DNA of 25,654 bases. Origin: a virus. Shown piece by piece: positions 1 to 6,857 of the stretch. The stretch is taken from IMG/VR virus record IMGVR_UViG_3300020183_003455, positions 1 to 25,654 of that record; one strand, given 5' to 3'. How positions within the stretch are numbered: position 1 is the first letter of the stretch; the number at the start of each line of letters is the position of its first letter. A model generated the notes under the pieces. The model made no database searches and had not been told where the DNA came from. It worked only from the letters and a program-made list of their open reading frames with translations. The translations under genes and the position numbers were made by a program.

Positions 1-95
1 GTAGTGCCTTTTATGGCGCCTTGGAAATACATCCAGGCTCCAAAACAACAGCTCATTAGGAACCATAGAATATGTATACCATATTGTTCTATCAT
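1..95 (-). CDS. small membrane protein, partial (3' end outside window)
   Basis: An ATG at 95-93 opens a frame that runs off the left edge of the window without a stop. The visible 31 residues start M-I-E-Q-Y-G and are mostly hydrophobic and aromatic (around I-L-W-F-L-M-S-C-C-F-G-A-W), so one membrane segment is likely. It begins four bases after the TAG stop of the upstream 65-residue gene, the tight spacing seen throughout this phage. I do not recognise a family. It is similar in kind to the other tiny membrane ORFs at 2192-2287, 12553-12633 and 13151-13258. Confidence 0.5.
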   Translation of the reverse strand, partial: MIEQYGIHILWFLMSCCFGAWMYFQGAIKGT

Positions 96-98
96 TAA

Positions 99-296
99 CT
101 ATCGCCTATAGTCTGATTCATAGTCGTAAAAGTCTTCATCCATGTCGTCGGCCGACAACCTCTTTAGCGCATCCAAATCGGTGGTCCTCAAAGCATTCCG
201 AATATGCTTCTCACTACGGTCCTTCTGCTTTGGTTTAGATGGGCGGTCCTCATAGTCATCAAAGCGTTGATTACGAGAATACTTCTTAATCGTCAT
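99..296 (-). CDS. hypothetical small charged protein (65 aa)
   Basis: A highly charged protein without a membrane segment. The N-terminal half is Lys/Arg-rich and the C-terminal tail is Asp/Glu/Tyr-rich (D-E-D-F-Y-D-Y-E-S-D-Y-R-R). I do not recognise a family. It lies 14 bases after the stop of the DUF6433-like gene; a GAGG lies about 10 bases before the ATG at 296, supporting this start. The strongly polar composition with an acidic tail suggests a cytoplasmic binding protein, but the function is unknown. Confidence 0.6.
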   Translation of the reverse strand: MTIKKYSRNQRFDDYEDRPSKPKQKDRSEKHIRNALRTTDLDALKRLSADDMDEDFYDYESDYRR

Positions 297-310
297 GGAA
301 CTAAAACCTC

Positions 311-751
311 TTACTTAACATCATCCGGTAGGATTTCTGGGAATGCTAACTTAGCGACATCAGCTGTGATTCCCTTATACAGCTTATGAAGTTTCTTATC
401 CTTGGCAGCAACAAGCATATCAGCTTCTGCACCAGGTAAAGATTCGATAATAGTAATAAAGATGTTCTCTCTTTTCATCTTGGTCATATTCTGACCTGGC
501 TGGTCAACAAGGTAACCAAACTTACGAGCCTCAGCATGAATATAACCTTTATGGTATTCATCCTGCTGCTTCTCAATTCGCTTGAAGGGAGGAGCACCTT
601 CTGGCAATGCTGCCACAACATTAGGATGGAATGCCAACTGAAGAACACTCTTCAGAGCAAACGAATCATTGGCCTTTAGGACATCAGCTCTTTCTTGCTT
701 TGTCTTAAACTTGTTGGCAACCTCTAGTACTTCATACACATTATTATTCAT
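311..751 (-). CDS. conserved T4-like phage protein, DUF6433-like (146 aa)
   Basis: The N-terminal half has the pattern of a protein family common in marine T4-like phages: a helical start (Y-E-V-L-E-V-A-N-K), then K-A-N-D-S-F-A-L-K-S-V-L-Q-L-A-F-H-P, then L-P-E-G-A-P-P-F. I match this to DUF6433 from memory. No function has been shown for that family. The start at 751 overlaps the stop of the RNase H gene as TAATG, and a GGAG lies a few bases upstream, so translation is probably coupled to it. It is soluble, with no signal peptide. Confidence 0.7.
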   Translation of the reverse strand: MNNNVYEVLEVANKFKTKQERADVLKANDSFALKSVLQLAFHPNVVAALPEGAPPFKRIEKQQDEYHKGYIHAEARKFGYLVDQPGQNMTKMKRENIFITIIESLPGAEADMLVAAKDKKLHKLYKGITADVAKLAFPEILPDDVK

Positions 752-1620
752 TAGAATTCTCCAATATGTTCCATTAAGTTTTTCAGTTTGAACTTAATGA
801 AGTAATTTAACAAATCTGCTTTCTTCTTTCCTTCCTGCTCATTGAACTGAGTAAGGATAGTGTTATAGACATCTACTGGAATCTTAGATAGGTCTACAAG
901 TGCTTCGTTTCTCTTATATCCACGAAGCATATTCTGGTCACAAAAATCTTCAGGGTTACAATGCTTGACCCACTGATCGAGACTTTTCTGGCGGATAGGC
1001 TTTTGACGAGTGCCTGAGATAAAGACATCATCGCCTGATAGGAAGTTTGGAACACCATCACCTGAGTCACCTTTCATAATGTGCTCTTTCAAATACACAT
1101 CAGGATTCTTATGTGAGATGAACTTCTTACGGACAGGGTCATACTGGGTGACGTTTACAAACTTTTGAAGCTGAATGAAATCCTTATCACCAGAAAGGAT
1201 TAAAATCTTAGGAGCACTACCAGTCATTAGCAATGCGCCATGGTGATGGACAAGTGTTGAGATAATGTCATCTGCTTCAGCTGTATCTACCTTTAGAACT
1301 CGATATGGAAAATAGTCCTTCAGCTCTTCACGAATCTTATTAAAGCATTCGAAGATACTATTCCAATCGATATCCGATTCCTCTCTAGCCTTCTTTCGGT
1401 TAGCCTTATAGTAAGGATAGATCTTTCTACGCCAATAGTTCTTATCGTCACATGCAATTACAAGTTCGCCATACTCCTCACCAAACTTCTGTTTGTAGGA
1501 ACGTATCGCGTTCAAGACCATGTGACGGACAAGGCCTTCTTCAATCTTGGCATCTGTGTGGTTGCCAAGTTGCATCATTAGGTTAGAAATCATAACCTGG
1601 TTAAGGTCAACAATTATCAT
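751..1620 (-). CDS. rnh: RNase H, T4-type 5'-3' exonuclease of the FEN family
   Basis: Related to T4 RNase H, which removes RNA primers and adjacent DNA from lagging-strand fragments. At 289 residues it is close to the T4 protein (305). The metal-binding acidic residues of the FEN fold are visible: D5 in M-I-I-V-D-L-N, the cluster D-T-A-E-A-D-D-I near residue 112, and S-G-D-K-D-F near 143. The helix-hairpin-helix region follows with G-D-S-G-D-G-V-P-N-F near residue 185. The start overlaps the previous gene's stop as ATGA. With the primase at 22912-23955 it forms part of a phage-encoded lagging-strand system. Confidence 0.9.
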   Translation of the reverse strand: MIIVDLNQVMISNLMMQLGNHTDAKIEEGLVRHMVLNAIRSYKQKFGEEYGELVIACDDKNYWRRKIYPYYKANRKKAREESDIDWNSIFECFNKIREELKDYFPYRVLKVDTAEADDIISTLVHHHGALLMTGSAPKILILSGDKDFIQLQKFVNVTQYDPVRKKFISHKNPDVYLKEHIMKGDSGDGVPNFLSGDDVFISGTRQKPIRQKSLDQWVKHCNPEDFCDQNMLRGYKRNEALVDLSKIPVDVYNTILTQFNEQEGKKKADLLNYFIKFKLKNLMEHIGEF

Positions 1621-2003
1621 GCTCTTTCTGGTCCTTCATCATCTGGATCTTCATCGGCATTATGCCATTCAGAATCCAGGAAATATTCAAGTTTATTAAA
1701 GTATTTATCAAAATCATCTACAAACGAATGCAGAGGATGGTGATGTTCCCTATACCGTAGTATAATCGAAAACACTGCTTCCCTCAACAGCAAAACATCT
1801 CTTCGGTCAAAATCATCCGTCTCAAAGCCGTATGCTTTGAGTAACATTATTGACTTATTAAAGATATCTGTCGCTTCTGGACCGGCCTCATTGTACCCCT
1901 CGACAAAGCTTTCGATATGCTTAGTTCTTTTGAGCTTAGGTTCTATCTTCTTCCGACGGAACTCAGCCATGCTAACGACGTTGTCGTTATTCGAGGATTC
2001 CAT
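1617..2003 (-). CDS. hypothetical protein (128 aa)
   Basis: The frame could be read from 2090, but the ATG at 2003 is chosen because it overlaps the preceding gene by only 17 bases and begins a normal hydrophilic N-terminus (M-E-S-S-N-N-D-N-V-V-S-M-A-E-F-R-R-K-K). The longer reading would start with a basic-hydrophobic stretch that is just the other frame of the upstream gene. The middle is helical with a His-rich segment (Y-R-E-H-H-H-P-L-H-S-F) and the C-terminus is acidic. The stop overlaps the RNase H start as ATGA, so it is probably co-translated with a replication gene. I do not know the family. Confidence 0.7.
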   Translation of the reverse strand: MESSNNDNVVSMAEFRRKKIEPKLKRTKHIESFVEGYNEAGPEATDIFNKSIMLLKAYGFETDDFDRRDVLLLREAVFSIILRYREHHHPLHSFVDDFDKYFNKLEYFLDSEWHNADEDPDDEGPERA

Positions 2004-2202
2004 CTTCCTCTTCCTCTTCCTTAGCAACGATCGATTCAGTAAACAAAGGAGTCTTATAGGTAGGAACCATATCAAGTTCCGTAAACCCATCTTCTTTCAT
2101 TTCCTTAACAAGGTTCAATGCCTCCATCTTACTGAGGTCGAAGAACTCAATGATACCGCCCTCGGCGTTACGAACAAAAATAGAGAAAGTATTAGTAGGC
2201 AT
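1987..2202 (-). CDS. hypothetical small protein (71 aa)
   Basis: A small soluble protein with an N-terminal beta-like section (N-T-F-S-I-F-V-R-N-A-E-G-G-I-I-E-F-F-D-L), a helix, and a very acidic tail with five consecutive Glu. The last 17 bases overlap the next gene in another frame; the acidic tail is encoded just before the next start. No family recognised. Confidence 0.65.
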   Translation of the reverse strand: MPTNTFSIFVRNAEGGIIEFFDLSKMEALNLVKEMKEDGFTELDMVPTYKTPLFTESIVAKEEEEEDGILE

Positions 2203-2287
2203 ATGCTAATCCTATGAAGAAACCAATAAAAAGGGGAGCAGAATATATAGCGACAGCGATCAAAATTATTTTGAAAAATGTTTTCAT
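2192..2287 (-). CDS. tiny membrane protein (31 aa)
   Basis: An ATG at 2287 overlaps the stop of the 352-residue gene as TAATG, and the frame ends with TAA at 2194-2192 inside the start of the next gene. The product begins M-K-T-F-F-K and is then almost entirely hydrophobic (I-I-L-I-A-V-A-I-Y-S-A-P-L-F-I-G-F-F-I-G-L to Y-A-Y), a single membrane span or uncleaved signal-like peptide. It fills a gap of 84 bases that would otherwise be empty in a genome with almost no gaps. Function unknown. Confidence 0.55.
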   Translation of the reverse strand: MKTFFKIILIAVAIYSAPLFIGFFIGLAYAY

Positions 2288-3345
2288 TACCACACTCTCA
2301 AGAGAACAGTGAACTCATTCAGACGACCATTCATCGGCTTAGCAACAGCCTTGATAGTATCGAACTGCTTGTTGAGCTGAGGCTTAGATGCACTCATTAC
2401 AACCTTCAAGAAGTCCTCAGGCTTACGGAGCTTTTTGCTAACACACTGGTCAAGTTCTATATTAATAAGCGATGAACGCTTGAACTGAATGTTACTACCA
2501 ACATAGCGACCAAGTTGGCGAGTCTTAGTGTTAAAGACCCAAAGCTGCTCACAACCAAGAACCTTCTGAGGATGGATTGAACCAATCTTGAATTCAAAAG
2601 ACTCCTTACAGTACTTAACCTTAGAGAGCATCTTCTCGACGTTAGGTTTCCTAACCTTACGAACCCGAGCAGCCTTCTTCGTCTGCTCAAGTTGAGCAAG
2701 ATCAGATTCTAACTTCTCATAGAATGCAACAAGAACCTTGATAGTCTTCTTACCATAGGCCTCATAACACTCAACGACAGCCGGATCACCATCTTTCAGG
2801 CGAGCCATCTCATCGAAGTTAAATTGAAACGCCTCACGGATGATCCGAGCATGAGCACCCTTACAACCTTGACCATTCAAGTAGTCGTAGACATTACTAT
2901 CATACGGCTTACCAACAATGAAGTTATCAATCTGCTCATCGACCCAAGCGACATACGGAGTGCATGACTCCTTCAAGCGGTCACGAATCGAGATCACATT
3001 AGTTGGCTCGGCAACCTCGTCCTCATCAACATGAGTGGATGTTGCAATTGCCTGTTTCACAAACTCAAGAACACGAGCAGACTCGCCGGTATGAACACCA
3101 CGAAATTCCATTCTAGCGATTGCAGCTATAACACGAGGCACATCACCACTAGTAGCCTTAGCAATGTCAATCTTAGAGTACTTATGCTGGACAAGGAACT
3201 GCCTCAACCAAGTCTTGTGGTCACTATCTTCGCTGTTATAGTTATACCAGTTAAAAGCCTCAACGAGGTTCAACTTGGTAGGTTCAGTGAACGTCGGTTC
3301 TGAACCGAGAGCACGAGCGAGAGAATCGTTACGCTGCTTTGCCAT
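2287..3345 (-). CDS. conserved hypothetical protein (352 aa)
   Basis: I chose the ATG at 3345 (M-A-K-Q-R-N-D-S-L-A-R-A-L-G), which overlaps the upstream SWIM gene by 17 bases; the possible earlier start at 3426 would overlap it by almost 100 bases. The first half is helical and soluble. A very basic stretch (K-K-A-A-R-V-R-K-V-R-K-P-N) around residue 225 is followed by a beta-rich C-terminal region with W-V-F-N-T-K-T-R-Q-L-G-R-Y. The basic segment would suit nucleic-acid binding, which is inference only. It resembles large uncharacterised proteins of marine T4-like phages, but I cannot name a family. Confidence 0.75.
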   Translation of the reverse strand: MAKQRNDSLARALGSEPTFTEPTKLNLVEAFNWYNYNSEDSDHKTWLRQFLVQHKYSKIDIAKATSGDVPRVIAAIARMEFRGVHTGESARVLEFVKQAIATSTHVDEDEVAEPTNVISIRDRLKESCTPYVAWVDEQIDNFIVGKPYDSNVYDYLNGQGCKGAHARIIREAFQFNFDEMARLKDGDPAVVECYEAYGKKTIKVLVAFYEKLESDLAQLEQTKKAARVRKVRKPNVEKMLSKVKYCKESFEFKIGSIHPQKVLGCEQLWVFNTKTRQLGRYVGSNIQFKRSSLINIELDQCVSKKLRKPEDFLKVVMSASKPQLNKQFDTIKAVAKPMNGRLNEFTVLLRVW

Positions 3346-3748
3346 AAATTTTTGTCTTTGCCTCTGCGATGTGTTTACATTGATTGCGGAATTCGAACCC
3401 TGTACAAGTACAGGACCATTTTCCACCCTTGGACACTACATTATACACGTTACCCTTACTGCCGGCAACAGTACATTCAATAGTTAGTAATTTGCTAAAT
3501 TCGGTCTTGTTAAGAGCTTTGCCTTCTAAGATCTGAAGGTCAATGACCCTATGAGCATAGATGAGTGACACAGGATGATATGAACGCCCGGTCTCAACAG
3601 CAAATGTGTTGCCGACCTCGTTCTTCCAGTATACAGGAATCGGTACGACCCTACCCGTATGAGTGTTATCATCCCACTCTCGACCAGCCACATTACTCGG
3701 ATACCGAGTAGTGACCTTAACGAGAGAACCTATAGAAGGAATCTGCAT
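3329..3748 (-). CDS. SWIM zinc-finger protein (139 aa)
   Basis: The C-terminal part carries the SWIM pattern C-x-C-x(n)-C-x-H: W-S-C-T-C-T-G-F-E-F-R-N-Q-C-K-H-I, preceded by a short beta hairpin (N-V-Y-N-V-V-S-K-G-G-K-W). SWIM domains bind zinc and usually mediate DNA or protein contacts. The N-terminal half is an uncharacterised beta-rich region with V-K-V-T-T-R-Y-P-S-N. The start at 3748 lies immediately after the stop of the preceding gene. There is no catalytic domain, so a DNA-binding accessory role is the most that can be inferred. Confidence 0.75.
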   Translation of the reverse strand: MQIPSIGSLVKVTTRYPSNVAGREWDDNTHTGRVVPIPVYWKNEVGNTFAVETGRSYHPVSLIYAHRVIDLQILEGKALNKTEFSKLLTIECTVAGSKGNVYNVVSKGGKWSCTCTGFEFRNQCKHIAEAKTKIYGKAA

Positions 3749-3749
3749 C

Positions 3750-4049
3750 TTAGCCTACAAACTTGTCGATCACGCTAACGAGTTCGGGCGCGTAGACATC
3801 CTTGACAATATTGTCATGGATAACCTCAAAGCCCTCAACACGCATCTTACGAAGACGGAAGAACTGAACCTCATAGAGGTCAGGAACTGGATTGTACTTA
3901 ACGTACACATAGCCCTTCCAAGGCGTCATCCCTGAAGTTTTAAACTTCAAGCCATCTTCCATGGCGACAAGATCCTTAGCACCCCAAGAGCTGAGCGCCC
4001 AAGCATCGATCGTCTTGATCTGAGAAACAATGGTCTGAGCAATATTCAT
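3750..4049 (-). CDS. hypothetical protein (99 aa)
   Basis: A compact soluble alpha/beta protein, with W-A-L-S-S-W-G-A-K near residue 17 and Y-V-Y-V-K-Y-N-P-V-P-D-L-Y-E-V-Q-F-F near residue 48. The start at 4049 overlaps the preceding stop as TAATG. Small proteins of this look are frequent in T4-like phages but I cannot assign a function. Confidence 0.7.
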   Translation of the reverse strand: MNIAQTIVSQIKTIDAWALSSWGAKDLVAMEDGLKFKTSGMTPWKGYVYVKYNPVPDLYEVQFFRLRKMRVEGFEVIHDNIVKDVYAPELVSVIDKFVG

Positions 4050-4318
4050 TAGGCAACCACCTGGATGCGCGGTTCCGAACCCTTTTCTTCAGCCATGTCA
4101 TCGAAGAAATGGCAACCAGGGAGAGGAGCAACGAAGAAGTCGATGGGTGAGTCCGAGTCGACCTTACCTTCCCATACGCGCTTGATCGTCTTTGCGCGGA
4201 ACGTGTTGTTCTGATAGTTGACGCTATCGACGAGACCAACAAAGTAACAGTTGCTGACACCAACGAAGTCAAGGCTCTTGACGACGTCGCCCTTTTCTAT
4301 ATATTTCTTACTTTCCAT
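4049..4318 (-). CDS. hypothetical protein, first gene of an early transcription unit (89 aa)
   Basis: A small soluble protein beginning M-E-S-K-K-Y-I-E-K-G-D-V-V-K. I prefer the ATG at 4318 over the in-frame ATG at 4327 because the latter lies inside the -10 box of the promoter at 4326-4353 and could not be in that transcript. With that promoter, RNA would start within a base or two of 4318, so the mRNA would be nearly leaderless. The sequence between -10 and ATG (GGACGGC) is almost the same as before the gene at 16435-16812. Confidence 0.65.
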   Translation of the reverse strand: MESKKYIEKGDVVKSLDFVGVSNCYFVGLVDSVNYQNNTFRAKTIKRVWEGKVDSDSPIDFFVAPLPGCHFFDDMAEEKGSEPRIQVVA

Positions 4319-4325
4319 GCCGTCC

Positions 4326-4353
4326 ATTATACACTGTTGGTCAATAGGTGCAA
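4326..4353 (-). promoter_or_regulatory. sigma70-type promoter
   Basis: On the minus strand: TTGCAC (4353-4348), 16 bases, TATAAT (4331-4326). A TTGACC also sits inside the spacer, too close to act with this -10. The predicted start is about 4319-4320, at the ATG of the downstream gene. Confidence 0.65.
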
Positions 4354-4362
4354 CAGCAACAG

Positions 4363-4446
4363 CTCCTTTAGAATCAAGGAGTTACACGTGTTTTAAAAAC
4401 ACCTGTAGAATCAGTAAGTTACATTCCCTGTAGAATCAAGGAGTTA
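4363..4446 (-). repeat. three tandem copies of a hairpin repeat with GATTCTA loop
   Basis: On the minus strand the motif TAACTCCTTGATTCTA(A/C)AGG occurs at 4446-4427, 4421-4402 (diverged: ACTTACTGATTCTACAGG) and 4384-4363. The last copy forms a perfect stem CTCCTT/AAGGAG around the loop GATTCTA (4381-4363). Between copies 2 and 3 lies a separate inverted repeat GTGTTTT/AAAACAC (4402-4388). The first copy lies inside the last codons of the methyltransferase gene; the others are between it and the promoter. Related single copies occur at 9204-9224 and 16858-16880, both beside a TTGACC box. Confidence 0.75.
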
Positions 4447-5111
4447 GTAGTCCATAGGGAAACTGGCATGGTTTCAATGGTTTCTAGGCCTGGAGTGAAG
4501 CATGGAACATCATAAGACATAAGATGGTGGAATGCTTCGTGTTTAACTTCATATGGAGGATGCTGACGACCTGACTGAGCAATAATGACAGTGGATGTTT
4601 GACCAAGGTCTGCCAAATAGTTAAGAAGGTCTGTACTTGTTTGTTGACCATATATTAAATCTGATGCAAAGATGACAGACTGCTCAGCAATCTTAGCTTT
4701 AAACAAATCTTTAATATATGCAGTCACAACTTCATTGTTGTGTGTGCTGTTGACAGCAATAGTGAAGTCGCTGTATACACAACAATCAACCCCTATTGAA
4801 ATTTTTGCTCCTGCTCTCTTAGCAGCAATTGCAACTGTGCCCTGACCTGTGCCTACATCATAGACGACTTTATCCTTTACTATATTTGGATTGTCGAGAA
4901 TCCATCTGCCTAGTACAACTCCACATTCCCAGAGGTAGGGCCATTGCCATGAATGATTATTTTGTTGAAGTAGCTTTTTAACACCATCGTCTTTTTGGGG
5001 CAGACAAAACATCTCGAGTTCAGGTAGAAGGGGATGCCTTCTCCATTTGAACCCTATAGTTAGTGTTTCTACATCTGGTGTTATAGAAGAGAATTTAGCA
5101 GGAATGTCCAT
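4419..5111 (-). CDS. class I SAM methyltransferase resembling family 16 lysine methyltransferases (230 aa)
   Basis: The N-terminal region ends in W-P-Y-L-W-E-C-G, followed by motif I V-Y-D-V-G-T-G-Q-G-T-V-A-I-A-A, an acidic end of strand 2 (G-V-D-C), and A-S-D-L-I-Y-G. The D-x-x-Y motif after strand 4, with the W-E-x-G upstream, is typical of family 16 methyltransferases, mostly protein lysine methyltransferases such as those acting on ETF-beta and calmodulin; bacterial PrmA-like enzymes are an alternative. The ATG at 5111 is preceded by GAGG eight bases away and overlaps the GT4 gene by 31 bases. A TTG at 5132 is possible but less likely. The C-terminal residues S-L-I-L-Q-G-M are encoded by a copy of the hairpin repeat. 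Confidence 0.8.
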   Translation of the reverse strand: MDIPAKFSSITPDVETLTIGFKWRRHPLLPELEMFCLPQKDDGVKKLLQQNNHSWQWPYLWECGVVLGRWILDNPNIVKDKVVYDVGTGQGTVAIAAKRAGAKISIGVDCCVYSDFTIAVNSTHNNEVVTAYIKDLFKAKIAEQSVIFASDLIYGQQTSTDLLNYLADLGQTSTVIIAQSGRQHPPYEVKHEAFHHLMSYDVPCFTPGLETIETMPVSLWTTNSLILQGM

Positions 5112-6043
5112 TCTTCTTTCCTCAAGTTCCAATCATAATTTCTATCAAAGTATTCTTTTTGAGCTTTTAAATAATTATCAGCAGAGTTTTTCTTAACAAC
5201 ATCAATTGCATGATGAAGAATTTTGAAGAACATATTAGCATGGGTATTGACATCTTCTGTATAATTATACATTAGTGCATAGTTAGCGCAGGTCTCAGGC
5301 AATGCAGCAAGAGAAGATGTCACTGTTAAGCATTGAGCTGACATTGCCTCTAGGGCACATAAGCAGCTTGTCTCTTGCCAGATAGAAGGATAGGCAAAAA
5401 TATGAGCCTTACCAATTGATGTTCTTAGTTCTTCTTGGGATACGGAGCCATGATAGGTCATATTTGGATGTTCTTGGATTTCCTTAAATAGCTCTTGATA
5501 TGGAGCATCTCTTTCTGCCCAACCATATAGCTTGAAGCTTGAGAATACATCAAGGTGAATTTGTGGATGGTACTTCAGCATCTCTTTAAATACTGGTACG
5601 AGAATTTCTAATCCACGGTGAGGAGTTGGGTGATAGATTAATCTAATCTTACCATGTCTAATGTCTGATTCATCTAGAGGTGACTTATCAATTAAATTCA
5701 TTGGAATAGGATTAATAGCATTCTTGATTACAATACCTTCTGAATAAGGTACACCAAGAACGGTATGATACATTTGCTGTTGCCAATGAGATACAAAGAC
5801 AATCTTTTTGAATTGTTTTCTATACTCAGGGTCCTTCAGCTTAGCTGACTCTGGATCCCAAGGTAGGTCATGTAACCAAAGGATTGGAATCTTGTCAGGA
5901 TTAATATCTCTAACCCTTGATGGTATAATTTGAAATTTACTTAAAAGTTCCTTATCAACATATTGCTCTAAGGCTTGAGCCATGAGCTCTGTACCACCCT
6001 TAGAATTCTTATTTGTTTCATTTCTTTCAATCACTAGTTTCAT
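5081..6043 (-). CDS. GT4-like glycosyltransferase (320 aa)
   Basis: A GT-B fold glycosyltransferase. N-terminal features include G-G-T-E-L-M-A near residue 17 and I-L-W-L-H-D-L-P-W; the middle has K-I-V-F-V-S-H-W-Q. The C-terminal domain has R-L-I-Y-H-P-T-P-H-R-G-L-E-I-L and the signature P-S-I-W-Q-E-T-S-C-L-C-A-L-E-A-M-S-A, equivalent to the E-x7-E motif that binds the sugar nucleotide in GT4 enzymes. The ATG at 6043 follows GAGG by seven bases; the TTG at 6055 is rejected. It overlaps the GT29-like gene by 17 bases and belongs to the glycan block at 4419-8283. Acceptor unknown. Confidence 0.88.
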   Translation of the reverse strand: MKLVIERNETNKNSKGGTELMAQALEQYVDKELLSKFQIIPSRVRDINPDKIPILWLHDLPWDPESAKLKDPEYRKQFKKIVFVSHWQQQMYHTVLGVPYSEGIVIKNAINPIPMNLIDKSPLDESDIRHGKIRLIYHPTPHRGLEILVPVFKEMLKYHPQIHLDVFSSFKLYGWAERDAPYQELFKEIQEHPNMTYHGSVSQEELRTSIGKAHIFAYPSIWQETSCLCALEAMSAQCLTVTSSLAALPETCANYALMYNYTEDVNTHANMFFKILHHAIDVVKKNSADNYLKAQKEYFDRNYDWNLRKEEWTFLLNSLL

Positions 6044-6857
6044 TTTTATCCTCAACTACCTCTTCTGAGGTTACTAATGTTGCGTTAGGTCTATATTTAG
6101 ACATTATAAGCTGAATATTTTCGGGAGGAGGAGATATGTTTTTCATCTCGTGGAAAACAATTTTCTTCTGATTAATTAGTTTCTCGATATATGTTTTATC
6201 AAGGTTTTCTTCAACATAAAGGCCAGCATGGGGGTTACTGTTTTTTCCTTTATGAGTTGGTAAAGGTAGATGGAAACTACTAACCTCATTAATTTGGTCA
6301 TTAAGCTTATACTGAAATCTACCTTCGAAAAAATCAAACCCAATCACATGAAGCTCTTTATATGAACGGATTATGTTTGTAAAGTATGATAGGACCATGG
6401 CGCCTTGGGACATTCTGTTGTTTATATCTATGTGCCCATAAGCCTTTTTAATTAGGCTTCTTGTCATATCATAATTACCTATGAGAAAATAGTCCTTATA
6501 AATTTGAAATTCCTTCGAGTAGAACAGTTTTGGAATTGACACATTTGGTTTATTGGCATCGTATAGAGGAATCTGTGTTATATTAATAATCTTGAATGGC
6601 GTATCCTGAAAATACATGAAGTTGTTTACACGTAGAACAGATCCTACCCAAACATCTGTTTTGGAACCTAAAAATTTTTTAAACTCTGGGAATGGTACAC
6701 CTTTACCCATTCTCACAACTACATCAAAGTTATCAATGAGACCCCCATACTCGTTAGCAAATAAACTAATTGCGTTGCCAACAACTAATACTCTCTTACC
6801 TTGGCAATATCCAATTAGTCTATTTTGAAACTTATCGTTGAGTCTCTCATTCCACAT
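6027..6857 (-). CDS. GT29 sialyltransferase-like protein (276 aa)
   Basis: Two stretches resemble the sialylmotifs of family GT29. Near residue 23: V-L-V-V-G-N-A-I-S-L, then Y-G-G-L-I-D-N-F-D-V-V-V-R-M-G-K-G, which matches the L-motif (V-V-G-N-S ... G ... I-D ... D-x-V-x-R-x-N). Near residue 147: M-S-Q-G-A-M-V-L-S-Y-F then E-L-H-V-I-G-F-D-F-F-E-G, which matches the S-motif (S-T-G ... V-x-V-Y-G-F). Such enzymes use CMP-activated sugars in eukaryotes; phage and bacterial relatives are mostly untested. A His-containing segment follows (F-H-L-P-L-P-T-H-K-G-K). No signal peptide or membrane anchor, so it would act in the host cytoplasm. It lies between the GT4 and GT8-like genes. The real donor sugar is unknown. 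Confidence 0.72.
   Translation of the reverse strand: MWNERLNDKFQNRLIGYCQGKRVLVVGNAISLFANEYGGLIDNFDVVVRMGKGVPFPEFKKFLGSKTDVWVGSVLRVNNFMYFQDTPFKIINITQIPLYDANKPNVSIPKLFYSKEFQIYKDYFLIGNYDMTRSLIKKAYGHIDINNRMSQGAMVLSYFTNIIRSYKELHVIGFDFFEGRFQYKLNDQINEVSSFHLPLPTHKGKNSNPHAGLYVEENLDKTYIEKLINQKKIVFHEMKNISPPPENIQLIMSKYRPNATLVTSEEVVEDKNETSD

Noticed and set aside
1837-2217. A 126-codon plus-strand frame
   Set aside because: It is antisense to two minus-strand genes with overlap coupling; no ribosome site or known domain.
4363-4446. A short CRISPR-like array
   Set aside because: Only three diverged copies with irregular 24-39 base spacing, each able to form a hairpin, and no cas genes; better read as regulatory repeats.
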